Below, one piece after another: positions 42,663 through 51,501 of a stretch of DNA of 64,000 nucleotides (its first letter is position 1; every line of letters starts with the position of its first letter). The notes beneath the pieces were generated by a model. The model did no database searches. It saw only the letters and a program-made list of their open reading frames with translations, and had not been told where the DNA came from. The position numbers were made by a program, and so were the translations under genes. The DNA is from Cyanobium sp. NS01. Its GTDB lineage: Bacteria > Cyanobacteriota > Cyanobacteriia > PCC-6307 > Cyanobiaceae. The stretch covers positions 496,001-560,000 of the forward strand of contig NZ_CP047940.1 in assembly GCF_014280235.1 (NCBI RefSeq), in the 5' to 3' direction.

Positions 42663-44657
42663 TCAGCCGGCCAGCTCGCTGAGCTCGAGCCAGCGCTCCT
42701 CGGCCCTGGCGATGCGGCCGCTCAGCTCCGAGAGCTCCTGGGTCAGGGCCTCCAGGGCGGCGTAGTCGCTGCTCGCTTCGGCCATCCGCCGCTGCAGCAC
42801 CCGGCAGTGCTCCTCCCACACGGGGAGATCGTGATCGATCTGGCTCAGCTCGCGGCTTTCCCGGAAGCTGCGCCGTCGCTTCTGCTCTGGGATGGCGCTG
42901 GTTGTGGTCTGGAGGGCCTTGGGCTCGGGCGCAGCGGTGCGGGGGCCGTCCTGTGCTGATGGGCCGACCAGCGAGGCCTCCGGCTTCGTCCGCGAACTGT
43001 CCCGGGCCCTGCTGCGCCGTTGCTGCTGCTGCTCCAGGTAGGCGCTGTAGTTGCCCTCGAATCGCTCCAGCACGCCGTCATGGAAGGCGAACAGCCGGTC
43101 CACGCTGCGATCGAGGAAGTACCGGTCGTGGGACACCACCACCACGCAGCCGCGGAAGTCCTCGAGGAAGTCTTCGAGCACCGTGAGGGTCTGGACGTCC
43201 AGATCGTTGGTGGGCTCATCCAGCAGCAGCACATTCGGGGCCTCGATCAGCAGCCGGCAGAGGTGCAGCCGCCGCCGCTCGCCGCCCGAGAGCCTGCTCA
43301 CCGGCTGGTGCTGCTGGGCCGGGGGGAACAGGAAGCGCTCCAGCAGCTGGGAGGCGCTGATCCGGCTGCCCTCCAGCTCCACGCTGCTGGCCGCCTCGGT
43401 CACCACGTCGATCACCTTGCGCTCGCGGCCGGCCGCATCGCGCTCCTCCCCCAGCACGTCGCTGTGCTGGTCGAAATAGGCCAGCTTCACGGTGGAGCCC
43501 AGCTCCAGGCGGCCCTCCTGCACCGGACGCCGCCCGGCGATCAGGTCCAGCAGGGTGGATTTGCCCGAGCCGTTGGGGCCGATGATCCCCACCCGGTCTT
43601 CGGGGCTGAAGTCGTAGCTGAACTCCCGCAGCAGCGGGGGCTCGCCCCGCTGCCTGCAGGCCTCGTTGGCCCAGGCGCTCAGGGCCTCCGCCTCGATCGC
43701 CCGCTTGCCCAGCCGGCGCTGGTTGCTGGCCAGGCTCAGCTGGCCGCGGCTCTGGCGGCGTGGCGCCTCCTGCATCGCCTCGATCCGCTGGATGCGGGCT
43801 TTCTGCTTGGTGCTGCGGGCCTGGGGACCGCGCCGCAGCCACTCCAGCTCCCGCCGCAGCACCCCCTTGAACTTGGCTTCGCTGGATGCGGCTGAGGCCT
43901 CGTCCTCGGCCTTGCGGGCCAGGTAGGTGGCGTAGTTGCCGCCGTAGCTCCTGGCCTCGCCGCGGTCCACCTCCACGATCCGATCGGCCACCTGGTCGAG
44001 CACGTAACGGTCGTGGGTGATCAGCACCAGGGCCCCGGGGAAGCGCCCCAGGTAGCCCTGCAGCCACTGGATGCAGTCGGCATCGAGGTGGTTGGTGGGC
44101 TCATCCAGCAGCAGCACATCGGGTTCGGCCACCAGGGCGGAGGCCAGGGCGAGGCGCTTGCGGAACCCCCCCGAGAGCTCCCCCACCCGGCGCCCCACGC
44201 CGTCGACGCCGAGACGATCCAGCACCTCCCGCACCTGCTGCTCCAGGCCCCAGGCCTGGCTCTGGTCCATGCGGCTGTTCAGCTCGCCCAGCTCCGCCAG
44301 CAGGGCCGTGGCGTCATCGCCCCGGGCGTGGGCCAGAGCATCGCTCACCGCCGTATAACGGCGCAGCAGGGCCAGTTTTTCGCCACTGCCCTCGAACACC
44401 TGGTCGAGCACGGTGCGCTCCGGATCGAGCACCGGGTCCTGGCTCACCAGCACGACGCGGGCCTGGGGCAGGGTGCGGCGCTGCCCGGCGCCGGGGGGCT
44501 CCTCGCCGGCCAGCAGCTTCAGCAGGGTGCTCTTGCCGGCGCCGTTGGGTCCGATCAGACCCAGGCGCTCGCGCTCGCCGATGTGCAGGGTGAGCTGCTC
44601 GAACAGGGTGCGGATGCCGAAGTCCTTGCGGACGTCCACCAGGCTGATCAGGCTCAC
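42663..44657 (-). CDS. ABC-F family ATPase (Uup/EttA-like)
   Basis: 664 residues, start GTG one base after the stop of the DUF2301 gene. Two complete ABC cassettes: first with IGPNGAGKSTLLKLLAGEE and LSGGFRKRLALASAL plus LLLDEPTNHLD, second with IGPNGSGKSTLLDLIAGRR and LSGGERRRLHLCRLLI plus LLLDEPTNDLD. No membrane helices; a linker of the P-site tRNA motif type lies between the cassettes, and the C-terminal extension is rich in Gln/Glu/Arg. ABC-F proteins act on the ribosome (translation factors or antibiotic protection). The Uup-like length and coiled C-terminus suggest Uup. Confidence 0.92.
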   Translation of the reverse strand: MSLISLVDVRKDFGIRTLFEQLTLHIGERERLGLIGPNGAGKSTLLKLLAGEEPPGAGQRRTLPQARVVLVSQDPVLDPERTVLDQVFEGSGEKLALLRRYTAVSDALAHARGDDATALLAELGELNSRMDQSQAWGLEQQVREVLDRLGVDGVGRRVGELSGGFRKRLALASALVAEPDVLLLDEPTNHLDADCIQWLQGYLGRFPGALVLITHDRYVLDQVADRIVEVDRGEARSYGGNYATYLARKAEDEASAASSEAKFKGVLRRELEWLRRGPQARSTKQKARIQRIEAMQEAPRRQSRGQLSLASNQRRLGKRAIEAEALSAWANEACRQRGEPPLLREFSYDFSPEDRVGIIGPNGSGKSTLLDLIAGRRPVQEGRLELGSTVKLAYFDQHSDVLGEERDAAGRERKVIDVVTEAASSVELEGSRISASQLLERFLFPPAQQHQPVSRLSGGERRRLHLCRLLIEAPNVLLLDEPTNDLDVQTLTVLEDFLEDFRGCVVVVSHDRYFLDRSVDRLFAFHDGVLERFEGNYSAYLEQQQQRRSRARDSSRTKPEASLVGPSAQDGPRTAAPEPKALQTTTSAIPEQKRRRSFRESRELSQIDHDLPVWEEHCRVLQRRMAEASSDYAALEALTQELSELSGRIARAEERWLELSELAG

Positions 44658-44658
44658 G

Positions 44659-45327
44659 TCAGGCTCCGGCGCCCTGGCGGCGATCCTGCAGCGCGGCGAA
44701 GACGCTCTTGTCGCCCACGTCGGCTGCGGCGGGCATGGGGAACTTGCGCAGGCAGAGCACCAGCAGCAGCGCCGCCTCGACGGCCAGCAGGCTGCCGCTG
44801 GCCGTCGGCGATAGCAGGCCGCTGAGCTGGCCGAGCAGGGCCAGGGGCAACAGCAGGGTCACGCCGATCGCCTCGGGCCGCTGGAAACAGAAGAACTCCT
44901 TGAAGCCGATCCCCGCCAGGGCCGCGAAGAAGGGTCCCACGGCCCAGATCCAGCGGCCGTCGGCCTGCAGGGCCGTGGCCATGGCCACGGGACCGGCCTG
45001 GATGGCCAGGGCCAGAAAGCCGCCGCAGCCCAGCAGCCAGAAGGCCCTCAGGGCCTGATGCAGGGGCCTGAGATAAATGTGAATCCAGCGCAGGGCCAGC
45101 CCCAGGCCCGCTGCCATCGGCAGCAGCCAGGGCCAGAGCCAGCCATCCCCCAGCCAGCGCCACTGGGCCAGCAGGGCGATCTGAGCCAGGGCCACCAGCA
45201 GCAGGCTGAGCCGGTAGCCCAGCACCTCGCGGCGGTCCTCGGCCGTGATCGTGAACGGGCCATAGACGCCCTGGAACACCGGCTCCGCTGCGGAAGGCCT
45301 GGTGGGATCAATGGCTGAGTCCGTCAT
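44659..45327 (-). CDS. DUF2301 domain integral membrane protein
   Basis: 222 residues from the ATG at 45327. It opens with a polar segment (PVFQGVYGPFTITAEDRREV), then about seven hydrophobic helices (LGYRLSLLLVALAQIALLAQ, PWLLPMAAGLGLALRWIHIY, WAVGPFFAALAGIGFKEFFC), matching DUF2301, a cyanobacterial and plastid-type family of unknown function. It overlaps the GST-like gene by four bases (ATGA) and nearly touches the ABC-F gene, so three proteins are likely co-expressed. Frame and length are normal. Confidence 0.88.
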   Translation of the reverse strand: MTDSAIDPTRPSAAEPVFQGVYGPFTITAEDRREVLGYRLSLLLVALAQIALLAQWRWLGDGWLWPWLLPMAAGLGLALRWIHIYLRPLHQALRAFWLLGCGGFLALAIQAGPVAMATALQADGRWIWAVGPFFAALAGIGFKEFFCFQRPEAIGVTLLLPLALLGQLSGLLSPTASGSLLAVEAALLLVLCLRKFPMPAAADVGDKSVFAALQDRRQGAGA

Positions 45328-46298
45328 GGCGCCCCAGGTGCGGGTGGATCTCCCACCAGTGTGGCCAGGGGCGGGCCGGCCGGGACGATCCCCGAGGGAT
45401 GCAGCGGAAACAGGGCTCCGAAGTAGTCCTGCCGCCAGGCGTCCGGCCAGCAGGTGTCCGCCACCCCGGGCAGGGCATGGAAGCGCGAGCGCCAGCGCCA
45501 CAGCGCCGGCAGCTGGTTCAGGGGCAGCCGGCTCACCCCGAACAGGGGGGCGTACACCAGCTCCAGCCGGATCAGGGTGGGGAACAGCTGCACATCGGCC
45601 AGGCTGGGCTGGGTACCGCTGAGCCAGGGGCTGGTGGCCTCGTTGTCGCCGAGCTGTTGCTCGGCCTCGGTGAGGGTGGCGAACAGGGCGGCTTCGGCAC
45701 GGTCGTAGGCCCGTTGGTTGCGGGCAAAGCCGCAGCGGTAGACGCCGTCGTTCACAGCGTGCTGGAGCCGCTGCCGCCAGGCCTGGCTCAGCTCCTGCTG
45801 GGCGGCAGGGTCGAGGTCGCAGTCGACAGGGGAGGGCCAGCGGTTGAGCAGTTCGATCAGCCGGGCGCTCTCGCCCACCAGCACCTCGCCCCGCCGCGGC
45901 GACACCAGCACCGGCACCGTCGCCCGCACCCCGGCCGGGGCCCCGCACAGGCGGTAGAGCTCCTGCAGGCTGTCGCAGCCCAGGAACGGCTGCCGGAAGC
46001 GCCAGCGGCCCGCCTCCGGATCGGGCTCCGCCACCTGCAGGCTGATGCTGCCGCCGAGCTGGCGCAGGCTCCACACCAGCCAGGCCCGGTGCGCCCAGGG
46101 GCAGCTCCTGCCCACGATCAGCACATGGGCACCGGGTTCAGCGGCGTCCGGCGGCGGCGGGGGTGGGGAGGTGAACACCCCCTCAGGGCGGCGGTAGTTG
46201 CCGGCCGCATCGGCGGGCGCCAGGCCCCCCATCAGCTGCCGCCATTGCCACTGCCAGGCGCAGCGGGCGCTGCGCACCAGGATCGGTGCTGGTGCCAT
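45324..46298 (-). CDS. Xi-class glutathione S-transferase (glutathionyl-hydroquinone reductase-like)
   Basis: 324 residues, longer than classical GSTs. The N-terminal thioredoxin fold carries RSCPWAHRAW with the catalytic Cys66, the mark of the Xi class (YqjG/ECM4) that reduces glutathionyl-hydroquinones with GSH. PVLVSPRRGEVLVGESARLI and SPWLSGTQPSLADVQLFPTL (the GST_C N-capping region) follow. Its stop overlaps the DUF2301 start. Some residues of the family's GSH pocket cannot be verified by eye. Confidence 0.87.
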   Translation of the reverse strand: MAPAPILVRSARCAWQWQWRQLMGGLAPADAAGNYRRPEGVFTSPPPPPPDAAEPGAHVLIVGRSCPWAHRAWLVWSLRQLGGSISLQVAEPDPEAGRWRFRQPFLGCDSLQELYRLCGAPAGVRATVPVLVSPRRGEVLVGESARLIELLNRWPSPVDCDLDPAAQQELSQAWRQRLQHAVNDGVYRCGFARNQRAYDRAEAALFATLTEAEQQLGDNEATSPWLSGTQPSLADVQLFPTLIRLELVYAPLFGVSRLPLNQLPALWRWRSRFHALPGVADTCWPDAWRQDYFGALFPLHPSGIVPAGPPLATLVGDPPAPGAP

Positions 46299-46362
46299 CG
46301 GCCTGCCCTCACTGCTGCTTCGACTCTGCGCCAGGCTGGGGCCAGACGCCAGGGAGAGGCCC

Positions 46363-47313
46363 GTGCAGGAGCGTTCAGGTCAGGCCGCCGGCGTGCTGGT
46401 GGTGGCGGGCACCCATGGCAATGAGCGCAATGCCCCCTGGCTGCTGGAGCACTGGCAGCAGCGCCCCGAAACCCTCGCCTCCGCAGGACTGCCCCTGCAC
46501 CTGGTGCTCGGCAACCCCGCCGCCTACGCTTGCAACCGCCGCTATCTGGAGCGCGACCTGAACCGCTGTTTCCGTGAGGCCTTGCTGCAGGACCCCGCCG
46601 AGCAGGGCCTCGACGTGCGCCGCGCCCGCGAGCTGATCGCCAGCCATGGCCCCAAGGGCACCGCGCCCTGTGGGGCGGTGATCGATCTGCACAGCACCAC
46701 CAGCGCCATGGGCAACTGCCTGGTGGTCTACGGCCGGCGCCCCGCCGATCTGGCCCTGGCCGCCGGCATCCAGGGCCGTCTGGGCCTGCCGATCTACCTG
46801 CATGAGGGGGATGCCAGCCAGACGGGCTTTCTGCTGGAGCAGTGGCCCTGTGGGGTGGTGATCGAGGTGGGCCCCGTGCCTCAGGGGGTGCTCCAGGCCC
46901 GGATCTGCCGGCAGACCCAGCTGGGGCTGGAGGCGGCCCTGGCGGTGCTGGCGGCCGCCCGGGCCGGCACGCTGCGGCTGCCCCCCGAGTTGGTGGTGCA
47001 CTGCCATCTGGGCAGCCTCGATGTGCCCCGCCGCGCCGATGGGTCGCCCCGGGCCTGCATTCACCCGGCGCTGCAGTCGCGCGACTGGGTGCCGCTGCAC
47101 GACGGCGATCCCCTCTTCCTCGATGCCGATGGCACGGTGCTGCGCTTTGAGGCCGAGCAGAGCGGCGAGCCGCCGGTGGCGGTGTTCATCAATGAGGCCG
47201 CCTATGGCGAGAAGGGCATTGCCCTGAGCCTCACCCGGCGGCAGCTCTGGAGTGTCGAGGAGTCCTGGGGGCAGGCCCTGGCGCAGGTGGCCGCTGGGCT
47301 GGGTTTGAGCTGA
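46363..47313 (+). CDS. Aspartoacylase/succinylglutamate desuccinylase family
   Basis: 316 residues from the GTG at 46363, with AGGGAGAGG three bases before it; the upstream open frame is not needed. Zinc carboxypeptidase-like AspA/AstE fold: VVAGTHGNERNAPWLLEHW (the H-x-x-E zinc ligands), VLGNPAAYACNRRYLERDLN, VIDLHSTTSAMGNC (third zinc His) and VVIEVGPVPQGVL with the catalytic Glu. Proteins of this group deacylate N-acetyl-aspartate or related amides; the cyanobacterial substrate is unknown. Intact. Confidence 0.9.
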   Translation: MQERSGQAAGVLVVAGTHGNERNAPWLLEHWQQRPETLASAGLPLHLVLGNPAAYACNRRYLERDLNRCFREALLQDPAEQGLDVRRARELIASHGPKGTAPCGAVIDLHSTTSAMGNCLVVYGRRPADLALAAGIQGRLGLPIYLHEGDASQTGFLLEQWPCGVVIEVGPVPQGVLQARICRQTQLGLEAALAVLAAARAGTLRLPPELVVHCHLGSLDVPRRADGSPRACIHPALQSRDWVPLHDGDPLFLDADGTVLRFEAEQSGEPPVAVFINEAAYGEKGIALSLTRRQLWSVEESWGQALAQVAAGLGLS

Positions 47314-47339
47314 GCCGCGGCCGCCGCTGAGCCAGAGAA

Positions 47340-47849
47340 TCAGAATGCAGTATTGCCGGCATCAGGAGCGGCCGCCTCAGGCGTGGGGGCAGGCTCTGGC
47401 CTGGGAAAGCCGTTGTAGAGGATCTGCACCACGCTGCGGCCGTCGGGGGAGATCACCAGCTCGGTTTCCACCGTGGCAGGAAGTTGCAGCTGCTCCCAGC
47501 CAGGGCTGCCCCCCAGGAAGCGGAAGGTGAATCCCGCCTCGGAGCGATCCACCAGGCAGGGGTTGTTGCTGACCCCCTGGAACATGCACACCGCTGGGCG
47601 GTAGGCGCTCAGGCCGCCGTTGAGTTTGGCGGCGGTGCCCCGGGCCAGGTTGATGCCCCGCTGCAGGCCCGCCGCCTCGCCCATGATCTGTTCGATCCGT
47701 TGCAGGGTCTGGCCCGTGAGGCTTCCCGGTGATGGCTCCTGGGCCCGGCCGAGGGGGGCCTCCAGCACGCTGACGGCCAGCACGAGGCCTGAGCTGAGCA
47801 GGCAGCGGGTCACCAGCCGCCCCGCGCGCTTCAGCAGCGGGCCGGTCAT
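47340..47849 (-). CDS. Secreted hypothetical protein
   Basis: 169 residues from the ATG at 47849; the longer frame upstream lacks coding character. Signal-like N-terminus (MTGPLLKRAGRLVTRCLLSS, GLVLAVSVLEAP), mature portion with TLQRIEQIMGEAAGLQRGIN, two Cys in ACR-like positions (AVCMFQGVSNNPCLV), FTFRFLGGSPGWEQLQLP and VQILYNGFPRPEPAP. Pro/Ala-rich end. I know no family. It is convergent with the aspartoacylase-like gene. Confidence 0.65.
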   Translation of the reverse strand: MTGPLLKRAGRLVTRCLLSSGLVLAVSVLEAPLGRAQEPSPGSLTGQTLQRIEQIMGEAAGLQRGINLARGTAAKLNGGLSAYRPAVCMFQGVSNNPCLVDRSEAGFTFRFLGGSPGWEQLQLPATVETELVISPDGRSVVQILYNGFPRPEPAPTPEAAAPDAGNTAF

Positions 47850-47971
47850 GGCCTGGGTGGCCCGACAGGACCTCTGGAGATGGCAGGTGGTGGAGCGCCC
47901 CATGGAGGAAGGCCTGCGGCTCTTGGAATCACCAGAGGCTGGAGCTTTCGCCGCTCCTGCGGAAGGCTCGA

Positions 47972-48328
47972 TCAGCCACAAACGAGGGTGGCCTGCTCCT
48001 CGGTGCAGGGCAGATCGCTCTTGGTGCCGTCGGCCCAGTAGATGCGCAGGCGGTCGTCGCTGGTGCCGCTCCTGTAGGTGAGCGACTTCACCGGTCCGGC
48101 CGGGGGCTTGCCGCTGCTGTCGGCTGCTCCCCTGGGCGTCACCGCATTGAGCTTCTGCTCCAGCTGCTGGATCTTGAGGTCCTGCTGCTCGAGGCGCTGC
48201 TGCAGTTGCTGCAGCTCGGCGGAGGGCTTCTTCTCACAGGCGCCCAGGGCGAAGGCCGCCGCCAGCGTCAGCGCCAGGGCCAGCGGCAGGCGGACCTGAA
48301 AGCGGGCCGGGTGGGCTGGCATGGCCAT
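47972..48328 (-). CDS. Putative lipoprotein with coiled coil
   Basis: 118 residues from the ATG at 48328 (ATG 48322 also possible). Signal plus lipobox in ALTLAAAFALGACEKK, with the lipidated Cys in L-G-A-C; then a short coiled coil (LQQLQQRLEQQDLKIQQLEQ) and a small C-terminal module LTYRSGTSDDRLRIYWADGT with Cys-containing PCTEEQATLVCG. No family recognised. It lies divergent from psbA and may share its regulatory spacer. Confidence 0.65.
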   Translation of the reverse strand: MAMPAHPARFQVRLPLALALTLAAAFALGACEKKPSAELQQLQQRLEQQDLKIQQLEQKLNAVTPRGAADSSGKPPAGPVKSLTYRSGTSDDRLRIYWADGTKSDLPCTEEQATLVCG

Positions 48329-48431
48329 GCCTTGATCGCATAAGGGTCTCGCAGACATAGCGGAGAGGCCATCGCTGGGGGCCGATCGCCTCCCACCGCG
48401 ACACTCCTCTTCACAAACCTGGACACCCCTC

Positions 48432-48461
48432 TTCACCAACCCCGCAATGTTCTGTTACGTT
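48432..48461 (+). promoter_or_regulatory. psbA promoter
   Basis: TTCACC (48432-48437) and TACGTT (48456-48461) with an 18-base spacer. The -10 is overlapped by TCTGTTAC (48451-48458), which is also present at the -10 of the hli gene. A long leader of about 100 bases precedes psbA. Confidence 0.5.
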
Positions 48462-48570
48462 AAGCAGCGACGGGGTTCCGTCCCGCGGCCGACTCTGCTT
48501 CCGGGCTCTGGCCTGAAGTGCTTTTGCCGTCCTACTTACCTGCTCTTTCGAGCACCCATCACCTGTTCTC

Positions 48571-49650
48571 ATGACCACCACTCTCCAGCAGCGCTCCGGC
48601 GCCTCCAGCTGGGCGCAGTTCTGCGAGTGGGTCACCTCCACCAACAACCGCCTCTACGTGGGCTGGTTCGGCGTGCTGATGATCCCCACCCTGCTGGCTG
48701 CGACCATCTGCTACATCGTGGCCTTCATCGCCGCTCCCCCTGTCGACATCGACGGCATCCGTGAGCCGGTCGCTGGTTCGCTGATCTACGGCAACAACAT
48801 CATCTCCGGTGCTGTTGTGCCCTCCAGCAACGCCATCGGCCTGCACTTCTATCCCATCTGGGAAGCTGCCAGCCTCGACGAGTGGCTCTACAACGGCGGT
48901 CCTTACCAGCTGGTTGTCTTCCACTTCCTGATCGGCATCTTCTGCTACATGGGCCGCGAGTGGGAACTCTCCTACCGCCTCGGCATGCGCCCCTGGATCT
49001 GCGTCGCCTACAGCGCCCCCGTGGCTGCTGCTTCGGCTGTGTTCCTGGTGTACCCCTTCGGTCAGGGCTCCTTCTCCGACGGCATGCCCCTCGGCATCAG
49101 CGGCACCTTCAACTTCATGCTGGTGTTCCAGGCTGAGCACAACATCCTGATGCACCCCTTCCACATGCTGGGTGTGGCCGGTGTGTTCGGTGGCTCGCTG
49201 TTCTCCGCCATGCACGGCTCACTGGTGACCTCCTCGCTGGTGCGTGAAACCACCGAGAGCGAGAGCCAGAACTACGGCTACAAGTTCGGCCAAGAGGAAG
49301 AGACCTACAACATCGTGGCTGCCCACGGTTACTTCGGTCGCCTGATCTTCCAATACGCCAGCTTCAACAACAGCCGCAGCCTGCACTTCTTCCTGGCTGC
49401 CTGGCCGGTGATCGGCATCTGGTTCACCGCCCTGGGCGTGAGCACGATGGCCTTCAACCTGAACGGTTTCAACTTCAACCAGTCGATCCTCGACGGCCAG
49501 GGCCGTGTGGTGAACACCTGGGCCGACGTGCTGAACCGCGCCAACCTGGGTATGGAAGTGATGCACGAGCGCAACGCTCACAACTTCCCCCTCGACCTGG
49601 CGGCTGCTGAAGCCACCCCCGTGGCTCTGACCGCCCCTGCGATCGGCTGA
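48571..49650 (+). CDS. psbA: Photosystem II reaction-centre protein D1
   Basis: 359 residues, all conserved D1 features: Tyr161 (Y_Z), Asp170, Glu189, His190, His198, His332/Glu333 and Asp342 as Mn or Chl ligands, and the C-terminal extension after Ala344 ([15 protein letters not shown], 15 residues) removed by CtpA. D1 with D2 binds P680, pheophytin, Q_B and the Mn cluster. Residue 130 is Glu ([11 protein letters not shown]), the form linked to high-light D1 in cyanobacteria; the low-light form has Gln. Only one psbA copy is in the window. It has its own promoter and terminator. Confidence 0.99.
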   Translation: MTTTLQQRSGASSWAQFCEWVTSTNNRLYVGWFGVLMIPTLLAATICYIVAFIAAPPVDIDGIREPVAGSLIYGNNIISGAVVPSSNAIGLHFYPIWEAASLDEWLYNGGPYQLVVFHFLIGIFCYMGREWELSYRLGMRPWICVAYSAPVAAASAVFLVYPFGQGSFSDGMPLGISGTFNFMLVFQAEHNILMHPFHMLGVAGVFGGSLFSAMHGSLVTSSLVRETTESESQNYGYKFGQEEETYNIVAAHGYFGRLIFQYASFNNSRSLHFFLAAWPVIGIWFTALGVSTMAFNLNGFNFNQSILDGQGRVVNTWADVLNRANLGMEVMHERNAHNFPLDLAAAEATPVALTAPAIG

Positions 49651-49695
49651 GGCTTCAGCCCTCATCAGTTCCAGACCTGACGGAATCCCCCCAGT

Positions 49696-49720
49696 CCCCC
49701 TCTCAGCAGGGGGGCTTTTT
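49696..49720 (+). terminator. Rho-independent terminator of psbA
   Basis: Stem CCCCCT (49696-49701) and AGGGGG (49708-49713), then GC and TTTTT (49716-49720). Confidence 0.9.
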
Positions 49721-49748
49721 GATGGTTTCACCTGCAAGGCCCGAGCGG

Positions 49749-50255
49749 ATGCATTCAGACCCTGAGATCGCTGCCCTGGTGGAGCAGCTCCAGCTCCAGG
49801 CCCACCCGGAGGGGGGCTGGTATCGCGAACTGCACCGCAGCAGCCTGGCGGTGAGGCGGCCCGATGGAGCCAGGCGCTGCGCCTTCACTCAGATCCTGTT
49901 TCTGCTCGCTGCAGGCGGGGTCAGCCGCTGGCACCGTGTCAGGCAGGCGGAAGAGTCGTGGCAGCATCTCGGCGGCGACCCCCTCGATCTCTGGCAGATG
50001 CGGCCCACGGGGGGACAAGCCAGCGTGTCGAGCCTCACGGCCCTGGCCCGGCCTGGCGCCACGAGCCCGCAAGCCAGCCCGCCCAACCCCGTGACTGTCG
50101 TGCCGGCCGACTGGTGGCAGGCCGCCTGCAGTTGCGGGGGCTGGAGCCTGGTGGTCTGCACCGTGAGCCCCGGTTTCGAGTTCGACGACTTCGAACTCCT
50201 TGCCGAGAGTCCGGAGCGCATCGACCTGCCCGCTGAGTGCGCCAGGTTTCTGTGA
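49749..50255 (+). CDS. DUF985-type cupin
   Basis: 168 residues from the ATG at 49749. Family pattern: LQLQAHPEGGWYRELHRSSL, ILFLLAAGGVSRWHRVRQAEE with the paired His, EESWQHLGGDPLDLWQM, VVPADWWQAACSCGGWSLVV and VSPGFEFDDFELL with a late acidic residue. Proteins of this family (YML079W-like) have a cupin fold with no established reaction. The gene follows psbA but lies after its terminator. Confidence 0.9.
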   Translation: MHSDPEIAALVEQLQLQAHPEGGWYRELHRSSLAVRRPDGARRCAFTQILFLLAAGGVSRWHRVRQAEESWQHLGGDPLDLWQMRPTGGQASVSSLTALARPGATSPQASPPNPVTVVPADWWQAACSCGGWSLVVCTVSPGFEFDDFELLAESPERIDLPAECARFL

Positions 50256-50324
50256 GCACTCCGCACGCCGGCGCTACTGGCCCGGTTGGCCACCCTGGCC
50301 AGCCACGACCCCTTTACAGTCTGT

Positions 50325-50330
50325 TACACT
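50325..50330 (+). promoter_or_regulatory. Likely -10 box of hli
   Basis: TACACT, 23 bases upstream of the start codon, overlapped by TCTGTTAC (50320-50327), the same octamer found at the psbA -10. No clear -35 box at 17 bases. Confidence 0.45.
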
Positions 50331-50353
50331 AGGCTCAACACTTCGTGATCTCC

Positions 50354-50497
50354 ATGGACGACACCACCACACGCTTTGGCTTCAGCGCCTTCGCAGAGAC
50401 CTGGAACGGCCGCCTGGCCATGCTCGGCTTCGTGATCGGCCTCGGCACCGAGCTGCTCACCGGCCAGGGCATCCTTTCCCAGATCGGTCTGGGTTGA
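50354..50497 (+). CDS. hli: High-light-inducible protein (HLIP/Scp)
   Basis: 47 residues, one chlorophyll-binding helix with the consensus ETWNGRLAMLGFVIGLGTEL: Glu and Asn-Gly-Arg ligands plus the G-F-x-x-G face. HLIPs protect photosystem II and help chlorophyll biosynthesis under excess light by quenching energy. This is the short type with a small polar N-terminus (MDDTTTRFGFSAFA). It is directly followed by another small membrane protein and shares a promoter octamer with psbA. Confidence 0.95.
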   Translation: MDDTTTRFGFSAFAETWNGRLAMLGFVIGLGTELLTGQGILSQIGLG

Positions 50498-50502
50498 TCG
50501 CC

Positions 50503-50622
50503 ATGAGCACCGACTATTCCGCAGCTATCGCCGGGCTCACTGGCCTCGTGATCGTGCTCACCGCCATGGTGGGCTTCGTTCTCTCCCGCCCCAGCGATCT
50601 GGCTCCCCACAACCCCCGCTGA
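50503..50622 (+). CDS. Small single-span membrane protein next to hli
   Basis: 39 residues: MSTDYSAAIAGLTGLVIVLT and on to a basic end (RPSDLAPHNPR). One clear transmembrane helix. It starts five bases after the hli stop, so the two form an operon. The layout is like small photosystem subunits, but I cannot match it to PsbX, PsbM, Psb30 or PsaM. Confidence 0.65.
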   Translation: MSTDYSAAIAGLTGLVIVLTAMVGFVLSRPSDLAPHNPR

Positions 50623-51115
50623 TTGCATCCAGCGCCACTGATGCGCTGGAACTGCAAACGGCTGGTGCTCCCAGCCGATGCACCAAGATCAGACAGACCC
50701 ACCACGACAACAGCCCCCTGGAGAGGGGGGGCTAATGGAATGGTGGCTCCTAGGGTTATCGGAGCGGTGCCTGGATGACTCACTTCTGGAACGATCAGGC
50801 CGCTTGCCTGCCTCTATCCATGATTGGATGGAGAATTGAAGCTCTACTATTACGGCTGAATGTTCTGATGGCCTGTGATTAGTGTCCTCGAGCCATGCTG
50901 AGCCGTGGTTCAGGTGCTCAACAGGCTTCTTTTCTCCGTTGTGGTCATGATCTCAAACGCGTCTCTTGCTCCTAGCTCTACCCCTTGAGGCGCCCTGGAT
51001 CAAGGGTGAAAGGTGAGCCGCCTTGGAGACGACTCGCACCCCAGTGGCTGTCACCATCAGGCTCCTGAAGCTGATGAGCACGGCGCGTCTGATTCAAGCT
51101 GCTTGGGATGGCTGA
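50623..51115. other. Intergenic region before tRNA-Thr, no gene found
   Basis: About 490 bases. AGCCCCC/GGGGGCT (50712-50733) forms a strong hairpin without a T-run and may end the hli operon. Another stem, GCTCC/GGAGC, lies at about 50745-50764. TACTAT near 50854 resembles a -10 box, so a small RNA is possible but not shown. Confidence 0.45.
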
Positions 51116-51187
<72 letters not shown>

Positions 51188-51234
51188 ACCGGATCGAAAT
51201 TAGCATTGTGGGGTCCGCTCCAACCAGGCCGCCC

Positions 51235-51501
51235 ATGGGGAACCAGCCACGCCCGATAGACCCAGAGCTCAGGGCTCGGTTGATGCAGGAACTGCGCACC
51301 CCCTGGCGCGGCCTACGCCGTGCCCTGTGGCTGGCTCTGGCGGCCTCCGGCGCCGTGGGGCTGGCCACGATGGCGATGCGCGGGGCCTCTGGAGCCGAGG
51401 TGGCCTCAGCTGACCTGCTCATCCAGATCAGTGCTCTCGTCCTGTTCGGGGGATTGCTCTGGTTCGATCGCAACCGCACTGTTGCCGCCGATCCCGACTG
51501 A
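51235..51501 (+). CDS. DUF3493 membrane protein (LPA3-like)
   Basis: 88 residues from the ATG at 51235; a GTG at 51208 could add nine. ARLMQELRTPWRGLRRALWL is the family start; two hydrophobic helices follow (LALAASGAVGLATMAMRG, IQISALVLFGGLLWFDRNR). DUF3493 includes plant Low PSII Accumulation 3, which helps PSII assembly, so a photosystem role is plausible. Its last 96 bases overlap the end of a gene on the other strand. Confidence 0.85.
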   Translation: MGNQPRPIDPELRARLMQELRTPWRGLRRALWLALAASGAVGLATMAMRGASGAEVASADLLIQISALVLFGGLLWFDRNRTVAADPD

